Positions 20,786 to 28,646 of a stretch of DNA of 30,502 bases are shown here, one piece after another. The notes beneath the pieces are model-generated. The model did not search any database and was not told the DNA's origin. It saw nothing but the letters and a program-made list of their open reading frames with translations. This DNA comes from Bacillota bacterium (GTDB lineage: Bacteria; Bacillota; Clostridia; Christensenellales; Borkfalkiaceae): positions 28,957 to 59,458 of the forward strand of contig QAKE01000049.1 in NCBI GenBank assembly GCA_003343995.1, read 5' to 3'. Position 1 is the stretch's first letter. Each line of letters begins with the position of its first letter. Position numbers and translations under genes: made by a program.

Positions 20786-21454
20786 ATGGGACAGAAAGTT
20801 AATCCGCACGGTTTGAGAGTAGGCGTTATCAAAGACTGGGACACCCAGTGGTTTGCCGGCAAAAAAGAATGCGCCGCGAACATCAAGGAAGATTACGCCA
20901 TCAGAACGTATCTTAAAAAACAATATTATCAGGCGGCGATTTCCAAAATCGTCATCGAGCGCGCTGCGCAGAGAATCGTGATCACCATTCACACGGCGCG
21001 CCCCGGCGTGCTCATCGGCAAAGCCGGCGCGGAAATCGAAGTGATGAAAAAGCAGCTCGCCAAAATCACGTCGAGCAAGCAGATCTCCGTCAATATTTCG
21101 GAAATCAAGCGCCCCGACGCGGACGCGCAGCTCGTTGCGGAATCCATCGCGGGCCAGCTGGAAAAGCGCGTTTCGTTCAGAAGAGCCATGAAACAGGCCA
21201 TCGGCCGTTCCATCAGAAGCGGCGTCAAGGGCGTCAAGGTGATGGTGAGCGGACGTTTGGACGGCGCGGAAATCGCGAGAACAGAACAATACCACGAGGG
21301 TTCCATCCCCCTGCAGACGCTGCGCGCGGACATCGAATACGGTTTTGCCGAAGCGCATACCACGTTCGGCGTTATCGGCGTAAAATGCTGGGTATACAAG
21401 GGCGAAGTCATCGGCAACCCCGCCAAGAAATCCGTTGAAGGAGGCGAAGCATAA
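20786..21454 (+). CDS. rpsC: Small ribosomal subunit protein S3
   Basis: S3 forms part of the mRNA entry channel and its helicase activity. The 222 residues start with MGQKVNPHGLRVGVIKDW. A type-II KH domain follows, with the loop LIGKAGAEIEVMKKQL near residues 71-87. The C-terminal domain has the ARTEQYHEGSIPLQTLRADIEYG signature. Length and order are standard. Confidence 0.98.
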   Translation: MGQKVNPHGLRVGVIKDWDTQWFAGKKECAANIKEDYAIRTYLKKQYYQAAISKIVIERAAQRIVITIHTARPGVLIGKAGAEIEVMKKQLAKITSSKQISVNISEIKRPDADAQLVAESIAGQLEKRVSFRRAMKQAIGRSIRSGVKGVKVMVSGRLDGAEIARTEQYHEGSIPLQTLRADIEYGFAEAHTTFGVIGVKCWVYKGEVIGNPAKKSVEGGEA

Positions 21455-21457
21455 ACC

Positions 21458-21904
21458 ATGTTAATGCCAAAGAGAGTTAAAAGGAGAAGAGTTCACCGCG
21501 GCAGAATGACCGGCAAGTGCACCAAAGGCAACAAGATCGCTTACGGCGATTTCGGTCTGGTCGCTCTCGAACCGGCTTGGATCAAGTCCAACCAGATCGA
21601 GGCCGCCCGTGTCGCGATGACGAGATTTATAAAGAGAGGCGGTAAGGTATGGATCGATATCTTCCCCCACAAACCGATCACGAAAAAGCCGCAGGATTCC
21701 CGAATGGGCAGCGGTAAAGGCTCGGTGGAATACTGGGTTGCCGTGGTAAAACCGGGCAGAGTGCTGTTCGAGATGAACGGCGTTTCGGAAGAAATCGCCA
21801 AGGAAGCGATGAGACTCGCAGGGCACAAACTTCCCATCAAGACGAAGTTTGTTACGCGTGCGGAACTCGAAGCGGAAAATAAACAGGAAGGCGGTGAAGG
21901 CTGA
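21458..21904 (+). CDS. rplP: Large ribosomal subunit protein L16
   Basis: L16 organises the A-site region of the large subunit. The 148-residue product shows RRVHRGRMTGKCTKGNKIAYG at the N-terminus, AWIKSNQIEAAR near residues 45-56 and the core GSGKGSVEYWVAVVKPGRVLFE near 87-108. An in-frame ATG two codons into the gene (21464) is the more usual family start, so the true N-terminus may be MPKRVKRR. The gene overlaps rpmC by one base. Confidence 0.97.
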   Translation: MLMPKRVKRRRVHRGRMTGKCTKGNKIAYGDFGLVALEPAWIKSNQIEAARVAMTRFIKRGGKVWIDIFPHKPITKKPQDSRMGSGKGSVEYWVAVVKPGRVLFEMNGVSEEIAKEAMRLAGHKLPIKTKFVTRAELEAENKQEGGEG

Positions 21905-22104
21905 TGAAAACGATAGATATTAGAGAACTTACCGACGACGAGCTCAAAACCAAGCTCGCGGAATTGAAGAACGAACTGTTCAACCTTCGTTTCCGCCACG
22001 CTACGGGTCAGCTCGAAAATCCCGTTTCTTTGAGAAACTGCAAGAGAGACATCGCGAAGGTAAAGACCGTGATCCGCGAAAGAGAACTGAAAGCGAAGGC
22101 GTAA
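21904..22104 (+). CDS. rpmC: Large ribosomal subunit protein L29
   Basis: L29 is a small two-helix protein at the tunnel exit next to L23. The 66 residues have the standard IRELTDDELKTKLAELKNELFNLRF helix and the RNCKRDIAKVKTVIRERE second helix. Translation is coupled to rplP by a TGATG overlap, with GGCGGTGAAGG as ribosome binding site. Confidence 0.97.
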   Translation: MKTIDIRELTDDELKTKLAELKNELFNLRFRHATGQLENPVSLRNCKRDIAKVKTVIRERELKAKA

Positions 22105-22117
22105 CGGGAGAACAGGT

Positions 22118-22372
22118 ATGGAAAGAAATTTAAGAAAAGAAAGAGTCGGCGTGGTAGTTTCCGACAAAATGGATAAGACGGTTGTGGTGGCGATCGAAGA
22201 GAGAGCCAAGCATCCGATTTACAAAAAGACCATCAAAAGCACCCACAAGTTCAAGGCGCACGACGAGAAGAACGAATGCGGTGTAGGCGATAAAGTCCGC
22301 ATCGTGGAAACGAGAAAGCTTTCCAAGGACAAGAATTGGAGAGTTGCGGAAATTATCGAGAAGGCGAAGTAA
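22118..22372 (+). CDS. rpsQ: Small ribosomal subunit protein S17
   Basis: S17 is an early 16S rRNA-binding protein with an OB fold. The 84-residue protein shows GVVVSDKMDKTVVVAIE, then HPIYKKTIKSTHKFKAHDE, GVGDKVRIVETRKLSKDKNW near residues 50-70 and the terminal RVAEIIEKAK. Everything is of normal length and order. Confidence 0.98.
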   Translation: MERNLRKERVGVVVSDKMDKTVVVAIEERAKHPIYKKTIKSTHKFKAHDEKNECGVGDKVRIVETRKLSKDKNWRVAEIIEKAK

Positions 22373-22387
22373 CGGGAGGGCATATCA

Positions 22388-22756
22388 ATGATACAACCAC
22401 AATCGAGATTGAAAGTCGCCGATAACTCCGGCGCGAAAGAGATTATGTGCATCAGAGTGCTCGGCGGCAGTTTCAGAAGAACGGCGAACATCGGCGACGT
22501 GATCGTCGCCAGCGTAAAAACCGCGACGCCGGGCGGCGCGGTGAAAAAGGGCGAGGTCGTAAAAGCGGTCATCGTCCGTACGGTGAACGGGGTCAGACGG
22601 CCCGACGGCACGTACATCCGTTTCGACGAAAACGCGGCGGTTATCATCGACAACCAGAAACAGCCGAGAGGAACGCGTATCTTCGGGCCCATCGCGAGAG
22701 AACTGCGCGATAAGGACTATATGCGTATCATTTCGCTTGCGCCGGAAGTATTGTAA
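22388..22756 (+). CDS. rplN: Large ribosomal subunit protein L14
   Basis: L14 contacts 16S rRNA at an intersubunit bridge. The 122 residues begin with the near-invariant MIQPQSRLKVADNSGAKE. They contain KKGEVVKAVIVRT, the DGTYIRFDENAAVIID segment near residues 77-92 and RIFGPIARELR near 100-110. It lies 15 bp after rpsQ and 11 bp before rplX. Confidence 0.98.
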   Translation: MIQPQSRLKVADNSGAKEIMCIRVLGGSFRRTANIGDVIVASVKTATPGGAVKKGEVVKAVIVRTVNGVRRPDGTYIRFDENAAVIIDNQKQPRGTRIFGPIARELRDKDYMRIISLAPEVL

Positions 22757-22767
22757 GGAGAAGTGCG

Positions 22768-23253
22768 ATGAGAGTTAAGAAAAACGATACCGTAAAGGTA
22801 ATTACCGGTAAAGACGCGGGCAAGACGGGCAAGGTGCTCGTCGCGCTGCCCAAGGAAAACAGAGTGGTCGTGGAAGGCGTGAACGTGCAGAAAAAGCACA
22901 AGAAAGCCAGAAAGGCGCAGGACGTCAGCAAGATCGAAGAGCAGAACGGCGCGATTCAGGCGAGCAACGTAATGGTTGTCTGCCCGAAATGCGGAAAGGC
23001 TACGAGAGTGAGCTTTGCCGTGGAAGGGGATAAGAAGATCCGCGTCTGCAAGAAGTGCGGCGCCCCCCTCGACGCGGCGAAGGAAGTGAAGGAAGCGAAG
23101 AAGACGGCGAAGAAAGCCGCCGCCAAGACGACGGAAAAGACCGCGGCGAAATCCGCGTCCGGCGCAAAGAAAACCGCATCCGGCGCGAAAAAGACCACCA
23201 CAACGAAAAAAACGACGGCGAAGAAGGCCGAAACAGCGGATAAAGCTGAATAA
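22768..23253 (+). CDS. rplX: Large ribosomal subunit protein L24 with a long Lys/Ala tail
   Basis: L24 initiates assembly of the large subunit. Residues 1-102 are a normal L24: KKNDTVKVITGKDAGKTGKV (a KOW motif), VEGVNVQKKHKK and a zinc ribbon with Cys72/Cys75 and Cys94/Cys97. The chain then continues for a further 58 or so residues composed almost only of Lys, Ala, Thr, Ser and Glu. These include repeats of AKKTA, KTT and SGAKKTA, resembling histone H1-type or eukaryote-like basic tails. The whole is 161 residues against the usual 100-110. The tail is codon-matched to the rest of the gene and ends in a regular stop followed by a GGAGG site for rplE. Confidence 0.95.
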   Translation: MRVKKNDTVKVITGKDAGKTGKVLVALPKENRVVVEGVNVQKKHKKARKAQDVSKIEEQNGAIQASNVMVVCPKCGKATRVSFAVEGDKKIRVCKKCGAPLDAAKEVKEAKKTAKKAAAKTTEKTAAKSASGAKKTASGAKKTTTTKKTTAKKAETADKAE

Positions 23254-23266
23254 GCGGAGGTAAAAC

Positions 23267-23872
23267 ATGGCAGCAGCAAAGAAAACTCAGGTTGCTAAAG
23301 AAACTGCAACCGAGAGCAAGCCGGCAGAACTCAACAGGGTAAAGGCGCGTTACGTAAACGAAGTCGTACCGTATCTTGTGAAGAAGTTCAACTATAAAAA
23401 TATCAACGAAGTTCCCAAGCTGGTCAAGATCACGCTGAACACCGGTCTCGGCGACGTCAAGGACAACGCCAAGAGCATTCAGCTCGCCGTGGAGGAACTT
23501 AAAACCATATCGGGGCAGAAACCGCTCAGCATCGCGGCGAGAAAATCCGTTGCGAACTTCAAGGTGAGAGAGGGCATGACCGTCGGCGCGAAAGTGACGC
23601 TCCGCGGCAACAGAATGTACGAGTTTTTCGATAAGCTCGTTTCCATCGCTCTCCCGCGCGTGAGGGACTTCCGCGGCGTTTCCTCCAAGTCGTTCGACGG
23701 CAGAGGCAACTACGCGATGGGCGTGAAAGAACAGCTGATTTTTCCGGAAATTTCCTACGATCAGGTGGAGAAAATCAGAGGTTTCGACGTGTGCTTCACC
23801 ACCACGGCGAAGACCGACGAAGAGGCCAGAGAGCTTTTGAAGGCGCTCGGCATGCCCTTCAGCGCAAAGTAA
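23267..23872 (+). CDS. rplE: Large ribosomal subunit protein L5 with an N-terminal extension
   Basis: L5 binds 5S rRNA and contacts the P-site tRNA. The core is complete: RVKARYVNEVVPYLVKKF, EVPKLVKITLNTGLGD and GQKPLSIAARKSVANFKVREG. RDFRGVSSKSFDGRGNYAMGVKEQLIFPEI follows. The first 22 or so residues are a low-complexity Ala/Lys/Thr/Glu extension not found in most L5 proteins. No ATG that removes the extension has a good ribosome binding site; GGAGGT lies 6 bp before the chosen start. Total length is 201 against the usual 179. Confidence 0.95.
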   Translation: MAAAKKTQVAKETATESKPAELNRVKARYVNEVVPYLVKKFNYKNINEVPKLVKITLNTGLGDVKDNAKSIQLAVEELKTISGQKPLSIAARKSVANFKVREGMTVGAKVTLRGNRMYEFFDKLVSIALPRVRDFRGVSSKSFDGRGNYAMGVKEQLIFPEISYDQVEKIRGFDVCFTTTAKTDEEARELLKALGMPFSAK

Positions 23873-23892
23873 GGTGAAAGGAGAACGACACA

Positions 23893-24078
23893 ATGGCTAA
23901 AAAATCGATGATAAATAAACAGCAGAAACCCGCTAAGTTCTCTACGAGAGCTTATACGAGATGCAGCATCTGCGGACGTCCGCACGCCGTCATCCGTAAG
24001 TACGGTATCTGCCGTATTTGTTTCAGAAATCTCGCATACAAGGGGCAGATCCCCGGCGTGAAAAAGGCGAGCTGGTAA
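23893..24078 (+). CDS. rpsZ: Small ribosomal subunit protein S14, zinc-binding (type Z)
   Basis: S14 is a 30S head protein. This is the short zinc form: 61 residues with Cys24/Cys27 and Cys40/Cys43 forming the ribbon, and the conserved RPHAVIRKYGICRICFRNLAY segment. It ends in the invariant KKASW. The ribosome binding site is AAAGGAG. A zinc-independent copy elsewhere in the genome would be expected if zinc limitation matters, but it is not in this window. Confidence 0.97.
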   Translation: MAKKSMINKQQKPAKFSTRAYTRCSICGRPHAVIRKYGICRICFRNLAYKGQIPGVKKASW

Positions 24079-24091
24079 GGAGGTTAGGATA

Positions 24092-24484
24092 ATGACAGAC
24101 GTTATAGCAGATATGCTCACGAGAATCAGAAACGCCCTTCTTGCCAAGCACGACACGGTGGAAATTCCCGCGTCCAACATGAAAAAGGCGATCGCGAACA
24201 TCCTCCTGAAGGAAGGTTACATCAGCGACGTGGCTTTCGAGGAAGGCAACGTGCAGGGTAAGATCATCATCACGCTGAAGTACGGCGCGAACAAGGCAAA
24301 GGTTATCAGCGGACTCAAGAGAGTCAGCAAACCGGGCCTCAGAATTTACGTCGGCTGCGAAGAAATCCCGCAGGTGCTGGGCGGACTCGGCATCGCCATT
24401 CTTTCCACTTCCAAGGGCGTTATGACCGATAAGGAAGCGAGAAAGGCGCATCAGGGCGGCGAAGTGCTCGCTTACGTTTGGTAG
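24092..24484 (+). CDS. rpsH: Small ribosomal subunit protein S8
   Basis: S8 is a central 16S rRNA assembly protein and, in Escherichia coli, the repressor of the spc operon. The 130-residue protein opens with DVIADMLTRIRNALLAKHDTV and has PASNMKKAIANILLKEGYI. It closes with the signature LSTSKGVMTDKEAR and GGEVLAYVW. Positions and length are standard; the GGAGG site is 7 bp from the ATG. Confidence 0.98.
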   Translation: MTDVIADMLTRIRNALLAKHDTVEIPASNMKKAIANILLKEGYISDVAFEEGNVQGKIIITLKYGANKAKVISGLKRVSKPGLRIYVGCEEIPQVLGGLGIAILSTSKGVMTDKEARKAHQGGEVLAYVW

Positions 24485-24494
24485 GAGGTTTCAA

Positions 24495-25034
24495 ATGTCC
24501 AGAATAGGCAGAATGCCGGTGGCTTTGCCGGCAGGCGTCAGCATTGACGTAAAAGAAAAAGAATTCACCGTAAAAGGACCGAAAGGAACGCTTACGCAGG
24601 ATTACGATCCCAAAATCACCATCACGGTGGACGGCGCGGTCGCGCACCTCACCCGTGCGGACGACGAGGGCGACACCCGTGCGAAGCACGGCTTATACCG
24701 CGCTCTTCTGCACAACATGGTCGTCGGCGTTACCGAAGGCTTCAAAAAGACGCTCGTCATCAACGGCGTCGGTTACAAAGTCGCCAAGCAGGGCAACAAA
24801 GTGGTGCTCAACGTCGGATATTCCCACCCCGTGGAAATCTTCGAGGAAGAGGGCATCCATCTCGAATGTCCCTCCGTTACGGAAATCACCGTTTCGGGCA
24901 TCGACAAGAACAAGGTCGGGCAGTACGCCGCGAACGTTCGCAGCATCCGCAAGCCCGAACCCTATCACGGTTACGGAATCCGTTACAGCGACGAAGTGAT
25001 CGAGCGCAAGGAAGGCAAGACCGCGGGCAAATAA
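24495..25034 (+). CDS. rplF: Large ribosomal subunit protein L6
   Basis: L6 binds near the GTPase centre of the large subunit. The 179 residues show SRIGRMPVALPAGV, the FTVKGPKGTL segment and the second-domain signature NVRSIRKPEPYHGYGIRY near residues 146-164, ending in EGKTAGK. Two stop codons occur in a row (TAATAA). It is followed by an unusually long 93-bp spacer with hairpins before rplR. Confidence 0.97.
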   Translation: MSRIGRMPVALPAGVSIDVKEKEFTVKGPKGTLTQDYDPKITITVDGAVAHLTRADDEGDTRAKHGLYRALLHNMVVGVTEGFKKTLVINGVGYKVAKQGNKVVLNVGYSHPVEIFEEEGIHLECPSVTEITVSGIDKNKVGQYAANVRSIRKPEPYHGYGIRYSDEVIERKEGKTAGK

Positions 25035-25060
25035 TAAGCGGACTATTTAAGTTGCTTTTC

Positions 25061-25103
25061 AGGTGGGGGCAAACGTCCCTGCCTACTGCGCCGCTTGCGG
25101 CGC
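25061..25103 (+). other. Hairpin-forming spacer between rplF and rplR
   Basis: The spacer runs from 25035 to 25127, whereas other gaps in this part of the operon are mostly 0-35 bp. A weak stem pairs AGG/GGG (25061-25067) with CCC/CCT (25077-25084). A strong stem pairs GCGCCGC (25088-25094) with GCGGCGC (25097-25103) across two bases. There is no T-run, so no terminator is proposed. It may modulate expression of the downstream half. Confidence 0.6.
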
Positions 25104-25127
25104 GAGAAAGTTTAATTAGGAGTCATT

Positions 25128-25496
25128 ATGATTACGAAAATCGACAAAAATCAGGATAGAAAAAGAAGACATAAAAGAGTCAGGGGCAAGGTTTCCGGCA
25201 CGGCGCAGTCGCCGAGACTGTGCGTATACAGAAGCCTTAACCACATCTATGCGCAGGTGATCGACGACACCGTGGGCAACACGCTCGCGGCGGCATCCAC
25301 CCTCGACAAGGAGCTGAAAGGTTCCTTGGAAGGCAAGACGAAGAACGAACAGGCGAAAATGGTCGGCGAACTCATCGCGAAAAAAGCGGTGGCGAAGGGC
25401 GTCGAAACCGTCGTGTTCGACAGAGGCGGCTATTTGTACACCGGCCGTGTGCAGCACCTCGCCGACGGCGCGAGAGAGGGCGGTTTGAAGTTCTAA
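25128..25496 (+). CDS. rplR: Large ribosomal subunit protein L18
   Basis: L18 carries 5S rRNA into the large subunit with L5. The 122-residue protein shows the basic RKRRHKRVRGKVSGTAQSPR start, the VYRSLNHIYAQVIDD core near residues 36-50 and the C-terminal FDRGGYLYTGRVQHLADGARE signature. The ribosome binding site TTAGGAG is 6 bp before the ATG, after the hairpin spacer. Confidence 0.98.
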   Translation: MITKIDKNQDRKRRHKRVRGKVSGTAQSPRLCVYRSLNHIYAQVIDDTVGNTLAAASTLDKELKGSLEGKTKNEQAKMVGELIAKKAVAKGVETVVFDRGGYLYTGRVQHLADGAREGGLKF

Positions 25497-25529
25497 CCGA
25501 AAATATTCATAAAGAGAGGAATTTAAGTT

Positions 25530-26051
25530 ATGGCAAGAGATAACAACAGACCTGCGCGCAGACAAGAAGTCGACGACGGCATGATCAAAAAGCTCATCCG
25601 CGTCAACCGCGTTACCAAGGTGGTAAAGGGCGGCCGCAACATGCGTTTCGCGGCGCTCGTCGTGGTGGGCGACGGCAACGGCAGAGTCGGCTGCGCCATG
25701 GGCAAGGCGAACGAAGTGCCCGAAGCGATCGAAAAGGCTACGCAGAGAGCGAAGAAAAATATGTTTAAGTGCGCGCTCGTGGGAACGAGCATCCCGCACG
25801 AAGTGAACGGCAAGTTCGGCAGAGGCAACGTTTTGATGCTCCCCGCCGAAGAAGGTACCGGCGTTATCGCCGGCGGTCCCGTCCGTTCGGTTATGGAGGC
25901 GGTCGGCATCAAGGACATCAGAACGAAGTCCTACGGCACGAACAACCCCGTCAACTGCGTGAAAGCGGCAATCGAAGGCTTGCGCGCGCTCCGCACCGTC
26001 GAAGAGATCGCGGCGCTCCGCGGCAAGACGGTAGAAGAGATTAAAGGTTAA
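25530..26051 (+). CDS. rpsE: Small ribosomal subunit protein S5
   Basis: S5 is important for mRNA entry and decoding fidelity. The 173 residues contain the double-stranded-RNA-binding-like domain with RVTKVVKGGRNMRFAALVVVGDGNG near residues 27-52 and GKANEVPEAIEKA. The C-terminal domain shows AEEGTGVIAGGPVRSVMEAVGI near residues 109-131, then DIRTKSYGTNNP. The spacing to rpmD is 14 bp. Confidence 0.98.
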   Translation: MARDNNRPARRQEVDDGMIKKLIRVNRVTKVVKGGRNMRFAALVVVGDGNGRVGCAMGKANEVPEAIEKATQRAKKNMFKCALVGTSIPHEVNGKFGRGNVLMLPAEEGTGVIAGGPVRSVMEAVGIKDIRTKSYGTNNPVNCVKAAIEGLRALRTVEEIAALRGKTVEEIKG

Positions 26052-26065
26052 GGAGGTAAACTTTT

Positions 26066-26254
26066 ATGGCGGACAATCAGCAGATAAAAGTTACGCTCGT
26101 AAAGAGCACCATCGGCTCCACCCCGTACCAGAAAAGCGTCGTCGCGGCGCTGGGTTTGAAGAAGATTCGTTCCTTCAAAATCCACAACGACAACGTCTGC
26201 ATTCAGGGTATGATCAAAAAGGTTTCCCACCTTTTGAAAGTGGAAAAAGTTTAA
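26066..26254 (+). CDS. rpmD: Large ribosomal subunit protein L30
   Basis: L30 is a small auxiliary protein of the large subunit, missing in some lineages. The 62 residues show the family pattern: IKVTLVKSTIGSTPYQKSVVAALGL, then the basic strand and the MIKKVSHLLKVE ending. The ribosome binding site AAGGAGG lies 10 bp before the ATG. Confidence 0.96.
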   Translation: MADNQQIKVTLVKSTIGSTPYQKSVVAALGLKKIRSFKIHNDNVCIQGMIKKVSHLLKVEKV

Positions 26255-26267
26255 GGAGTAACGGACT

Positions 26268-26714
26268 ATGAGAATAGATACACTTCAACCGGCGACCGGC
26301 GCGAGAACGGCGAAAAAACGTCTCGGCAGAGGTATCGGTTCGGGTTTGGGTAAAACGAGCGGCAAGGGCCACAAAGGTCAGTGGGCGAGAAGCGGCGGCG
26401 GCGTGAGAGTCGGTTTCGAGGGCGGTCAGATGCCTTTGATCAGACGCTTGCCAAAGCGCGGTTTCAACAATCATTTCAAAAAGGTTTACACCATCGTGAA
26501 TCTTTCGGCTCTTTCGGGTTTTGAAGCGGGCACGGTCGTAGACAAGCAGACGCTGCTTGAAAACGGTCTCGTGAAGTACGTGAAGGACGACGCCGGATTA
26601 AAGGTGCTCGGCAACGGCGAAATCAACGTTGCGCTTACCGTAAAAGCGGCTAAATTTTCCGCGTCGGCAAAGGCTGCCATCGAACAGGCTGGCGGTACGG
26701 CGGAAGTGGAATAA
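26268..26714 (+). CDS. rplO: Large ribosomal subunit protein L15
   Basis: L15 is a late-assembly protein of the large subunit. The 148-residue product carries the flexible Gly/Arg-rich N-terminal arm (RLGRGIGSGLGKTSGKGHKGQ near residues 22-42), GFEGGQMPLIRRLPKRGFNN, and the C-terminal globular part ending in AAIEQAGGTAEVE. It closes the spc ribosomal block 21 bp before secY. Confidence 0.98.
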   Translation: MRIDTLQPATGARTAKKRLGRGIGSGLGKTSGKGHKGQWARSGGGVRVGFEGGQMPLIRRLPKRGFNNHFKKVYTIVNLSALSGFEAGTVVDKQTLLENGLVKYVKDDAGLKVLGNGEINVALTVKAAKFSASAKAAIEQAGGTAEVE

Positions 26715-26735
26715 TCCCGAAAACGGAGGGCGGAA

Positions 26736-28016
26736 ATGTTTCAGACGTTAGTAAAGGCATTTAAAATCAAAGAAGTAAGGCGCAAGATTTTGATTACGCT
26801 GGCGCTGTTGCTGGTCTATCGGATCGGGTGCTATATCCCCGTTCCCGGTATCGGCACGGGTTTGCTCACCGATGAAAATCTCAGCAACTTTACCTATTTG
26901 CAGATTATGAGTGCCGTAAGCGGCGGCGCGCTGCAGTTCGGCACGCTGTTCGCCATGGGTATCGGACCGTACATCAACGCGTCCATCATCATTCAGCTTT
27001 TAACCGTGGGTATTCCCGCGCTCGAAAGACTTTCCAAACAGGGCGAGGAAGGCAGAAAGAAAATCGCCACCATCACCCGTTACGTTACCGTCGTGCTCGC
27101 CATCGCGCAGTCCATCGGTATCATCATCGGATTTTCGAGCAACATCGAATGGAACAATCTCTTCGGCGAAAACCTCAAATGGCTGGGCTACATCGCCCTC
27201 GTCATCATCTACACCGCGGGCGCTTCGCTCACGATGTGGCTGGGGGAAAGAATCACCGATTACGGCGTTTCCAACGGTATTTCCATGCTGATCTTCGTGG
27301 GTATCATCTCCACGGCGGGTCAGGCGATCTTGGGTATCTTCACGAGCGGCGAACTTGCCAGCACGTTCTGGACGCTCATCGTATTCTTCATCGCGGCGGT
27401 GCTTATTTTCGCGGCGGTCGTTACGGTGAACGACGCGGAAAGAAAGATCCCCGTGCAGTACGCAAAGCAGGTTAAGGGCAGAAGAATGTACGGCGGTCAG
27501 TCGACGCACATTCCCATCAAAGTGAATTCGTCCGGCGTTATGCCCCTCATCTTCGCGTTCTCCATTCTGTCTTTCCCCGACCTCATCATCAATCTGGTCG
27601 GCGTATCCAGCGACAACTGGTATTCGCGGAACATGGGCACGGGCAGCTGGCTCAACACCGTGGTGATGTGCCTGCTCATTCTGTTCTTCGCTTACTTCTA
27701 CAATGCCATCCAGTTCAAACCGGAAGACATTTCGAGGAGCATTCAACAGAACGGCGGCTTTATCCCCGGCACGAGACCGGGCAAGCCGACGACCGATTAT
27801 CTGAAACGCGTTTCCAACCGGATCGTGCTCTTCGGCGCGATTTACCTCGCCGTCGTGGCGCTCGTTCCCTCGCTGATCTTCAAGGCGATCGACGCGACGC
27901 TCATGGGCGCCTTCAGCGCAACGGGACTTTTAATCGTCGTTTCCGTCGCACTGGAGTTCAATCAGGCGTTGGAATCGCAGATTATGATGAAAAACTATAA
28001 AGGCTTTTTAAAATAA
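26736..28016 (+). CDS. secY: Protein translocase channel subunit SecY
   Basis: SecY is the membrane channel through which Sec-dependent proteins cross or enter the membrane. The 426-residue protein has about ten transmembrane helices. Conserved sites include RIGCYIPVPGI in the first helix and plug region (about 27-37), MGIGPYINASIIIQLL (about 70-85), KIPVQYAKQVKGRRMYGGQSTHIPIKVNSSGVMPLIFA (about 232-270), and the C-terminal cytoplasmic GFIPGTRPGKPT loop. All family landmarks are present and the length is normal. It is translated from the spc transcript, before adk. Confidence 0.98.
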   Translation: MFQTLVKAFKIKEVRRKILITLALLLVYRIGCYIPVPGIGTGLLTDENLSNFTYLQIMSAVSGGALQFGTLFAMGIGPYINASIIIQLLTVGIPALERLSKQGEEGRKKIATITRYVTVVLAIAQSIGIIIGFSSNIEWNNLFGENLKWLGYIALVIIYTAGASLTMWLGERITDYGVSNGISMLIFVGIISTAGQAILGIFTSGELASTFWTLIVFFIAAVLIFAAVVTVNDAERKIPVQYAKQVKGRRMYGGQSTHIPIKVNSSGVMPLIFAFSILSFPDLIINLVGVSSDNWYSRNMGTGSWLNTVVMCLLILFFAYFYNAIQFKPEDISRSIQQNGGFIPGTRPGKPTTDYLKRVSNRIVLFGAIYLAVVALVPSLIFKAIDATLMGAFSATGLLIVVSVALEFNQALESQIMMKNYKGFLK

Positions 28017-28019
28017 AAC

Positions 28020-28646
28020 ATGAACATTGTATTGCTTGGCGCACCGGGTTCCGGCAAGGGAACGCAGGCGTCGCTCATTACTGAAAAATACGGTTTGCCG
28101 CACATTTCCACGGGCGATATGTTCCGCGAAAATATCCGCGAAAAAACGCCTTTGGGTGTGCTGGCGAAATCTTATATCGACAAAGGGCAGCTCGTTCCCG
28201 ACGACGTCACCGTGAAAATGGTGGAGGAACGTCTTTCGCGGGCGGACTGCAAAAACGGATTTTTGCTCGACGGGTTTCCCCGCACGCTTTCGCAGGCGGA
28301 GGAGCTCGCGAAGTTCGTGAACGTCACCTGCGTTTTGGATATCGACGTTCCGCTCGATAAACTGCTCGGCAGACTGACGGGGAGAAGATGCTGCGAAAAG
28401 TGCGGCGAATCTTTCCACGTAAACGTCATCGGAAGCACGGAGGTTTGCCCCAAATGCGGCGGCAAGCTGTACACCCGCGCGGACGACAACGAAGCCACCG
28501 TACAGAGCCGTTTGGACGTGTACGTTTTGCAGACGGCGGCGCTCATCGATTTCTATAAGGAAAAGGGCGTGCTGAAGCGCGTAAACGGAGACGCGGACGT
28601 GAACGAGGTGTTCGCGGACGTGCAAGAGGTTCTCGGCAGCTTATGA
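28020..28646 (+). CDS. adk: Adenylate kinase (zinc-binding LID)
   Basis: Adenylate kinase interconverts ATP + AMP and two ADP in the cytoplasm. The P-loop GAPGSGKGT is at residues 7-15, the AMP-binding STGDMFRENI near 30-39 and LDGFPRTLSQAE near 83-94. The LID carries Cys125/Cys128 and Cys143/Cys146, the structural zinc site of Gram-positive enzymes. The zinc loop is slightly shorter than in Bacillus and the conserved Asp-rich region follows. The 208 residues are slightly below the usual 214-217. The last four bases overlap the map start (ATGA). Confidence 0.97.
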   Translation: MNIVLLGAPGSGKGTQASLITEKYGLPHISTGDMFRENIREKTPLGVLAKSYIDKGQLVPDDVTVKMVEERLSRADCKNGFLLDGFPRTLSQAEELAKFVNVTCVLDIDVPLDKLLGRLTGRRCCEKCGESFHVNVIGSTEVCPKCGGKLYTRADDNEATVQSRLDVYVLQTAALIDFYKEKGVLKRVNGDADVNEVFADVQEVLGSL

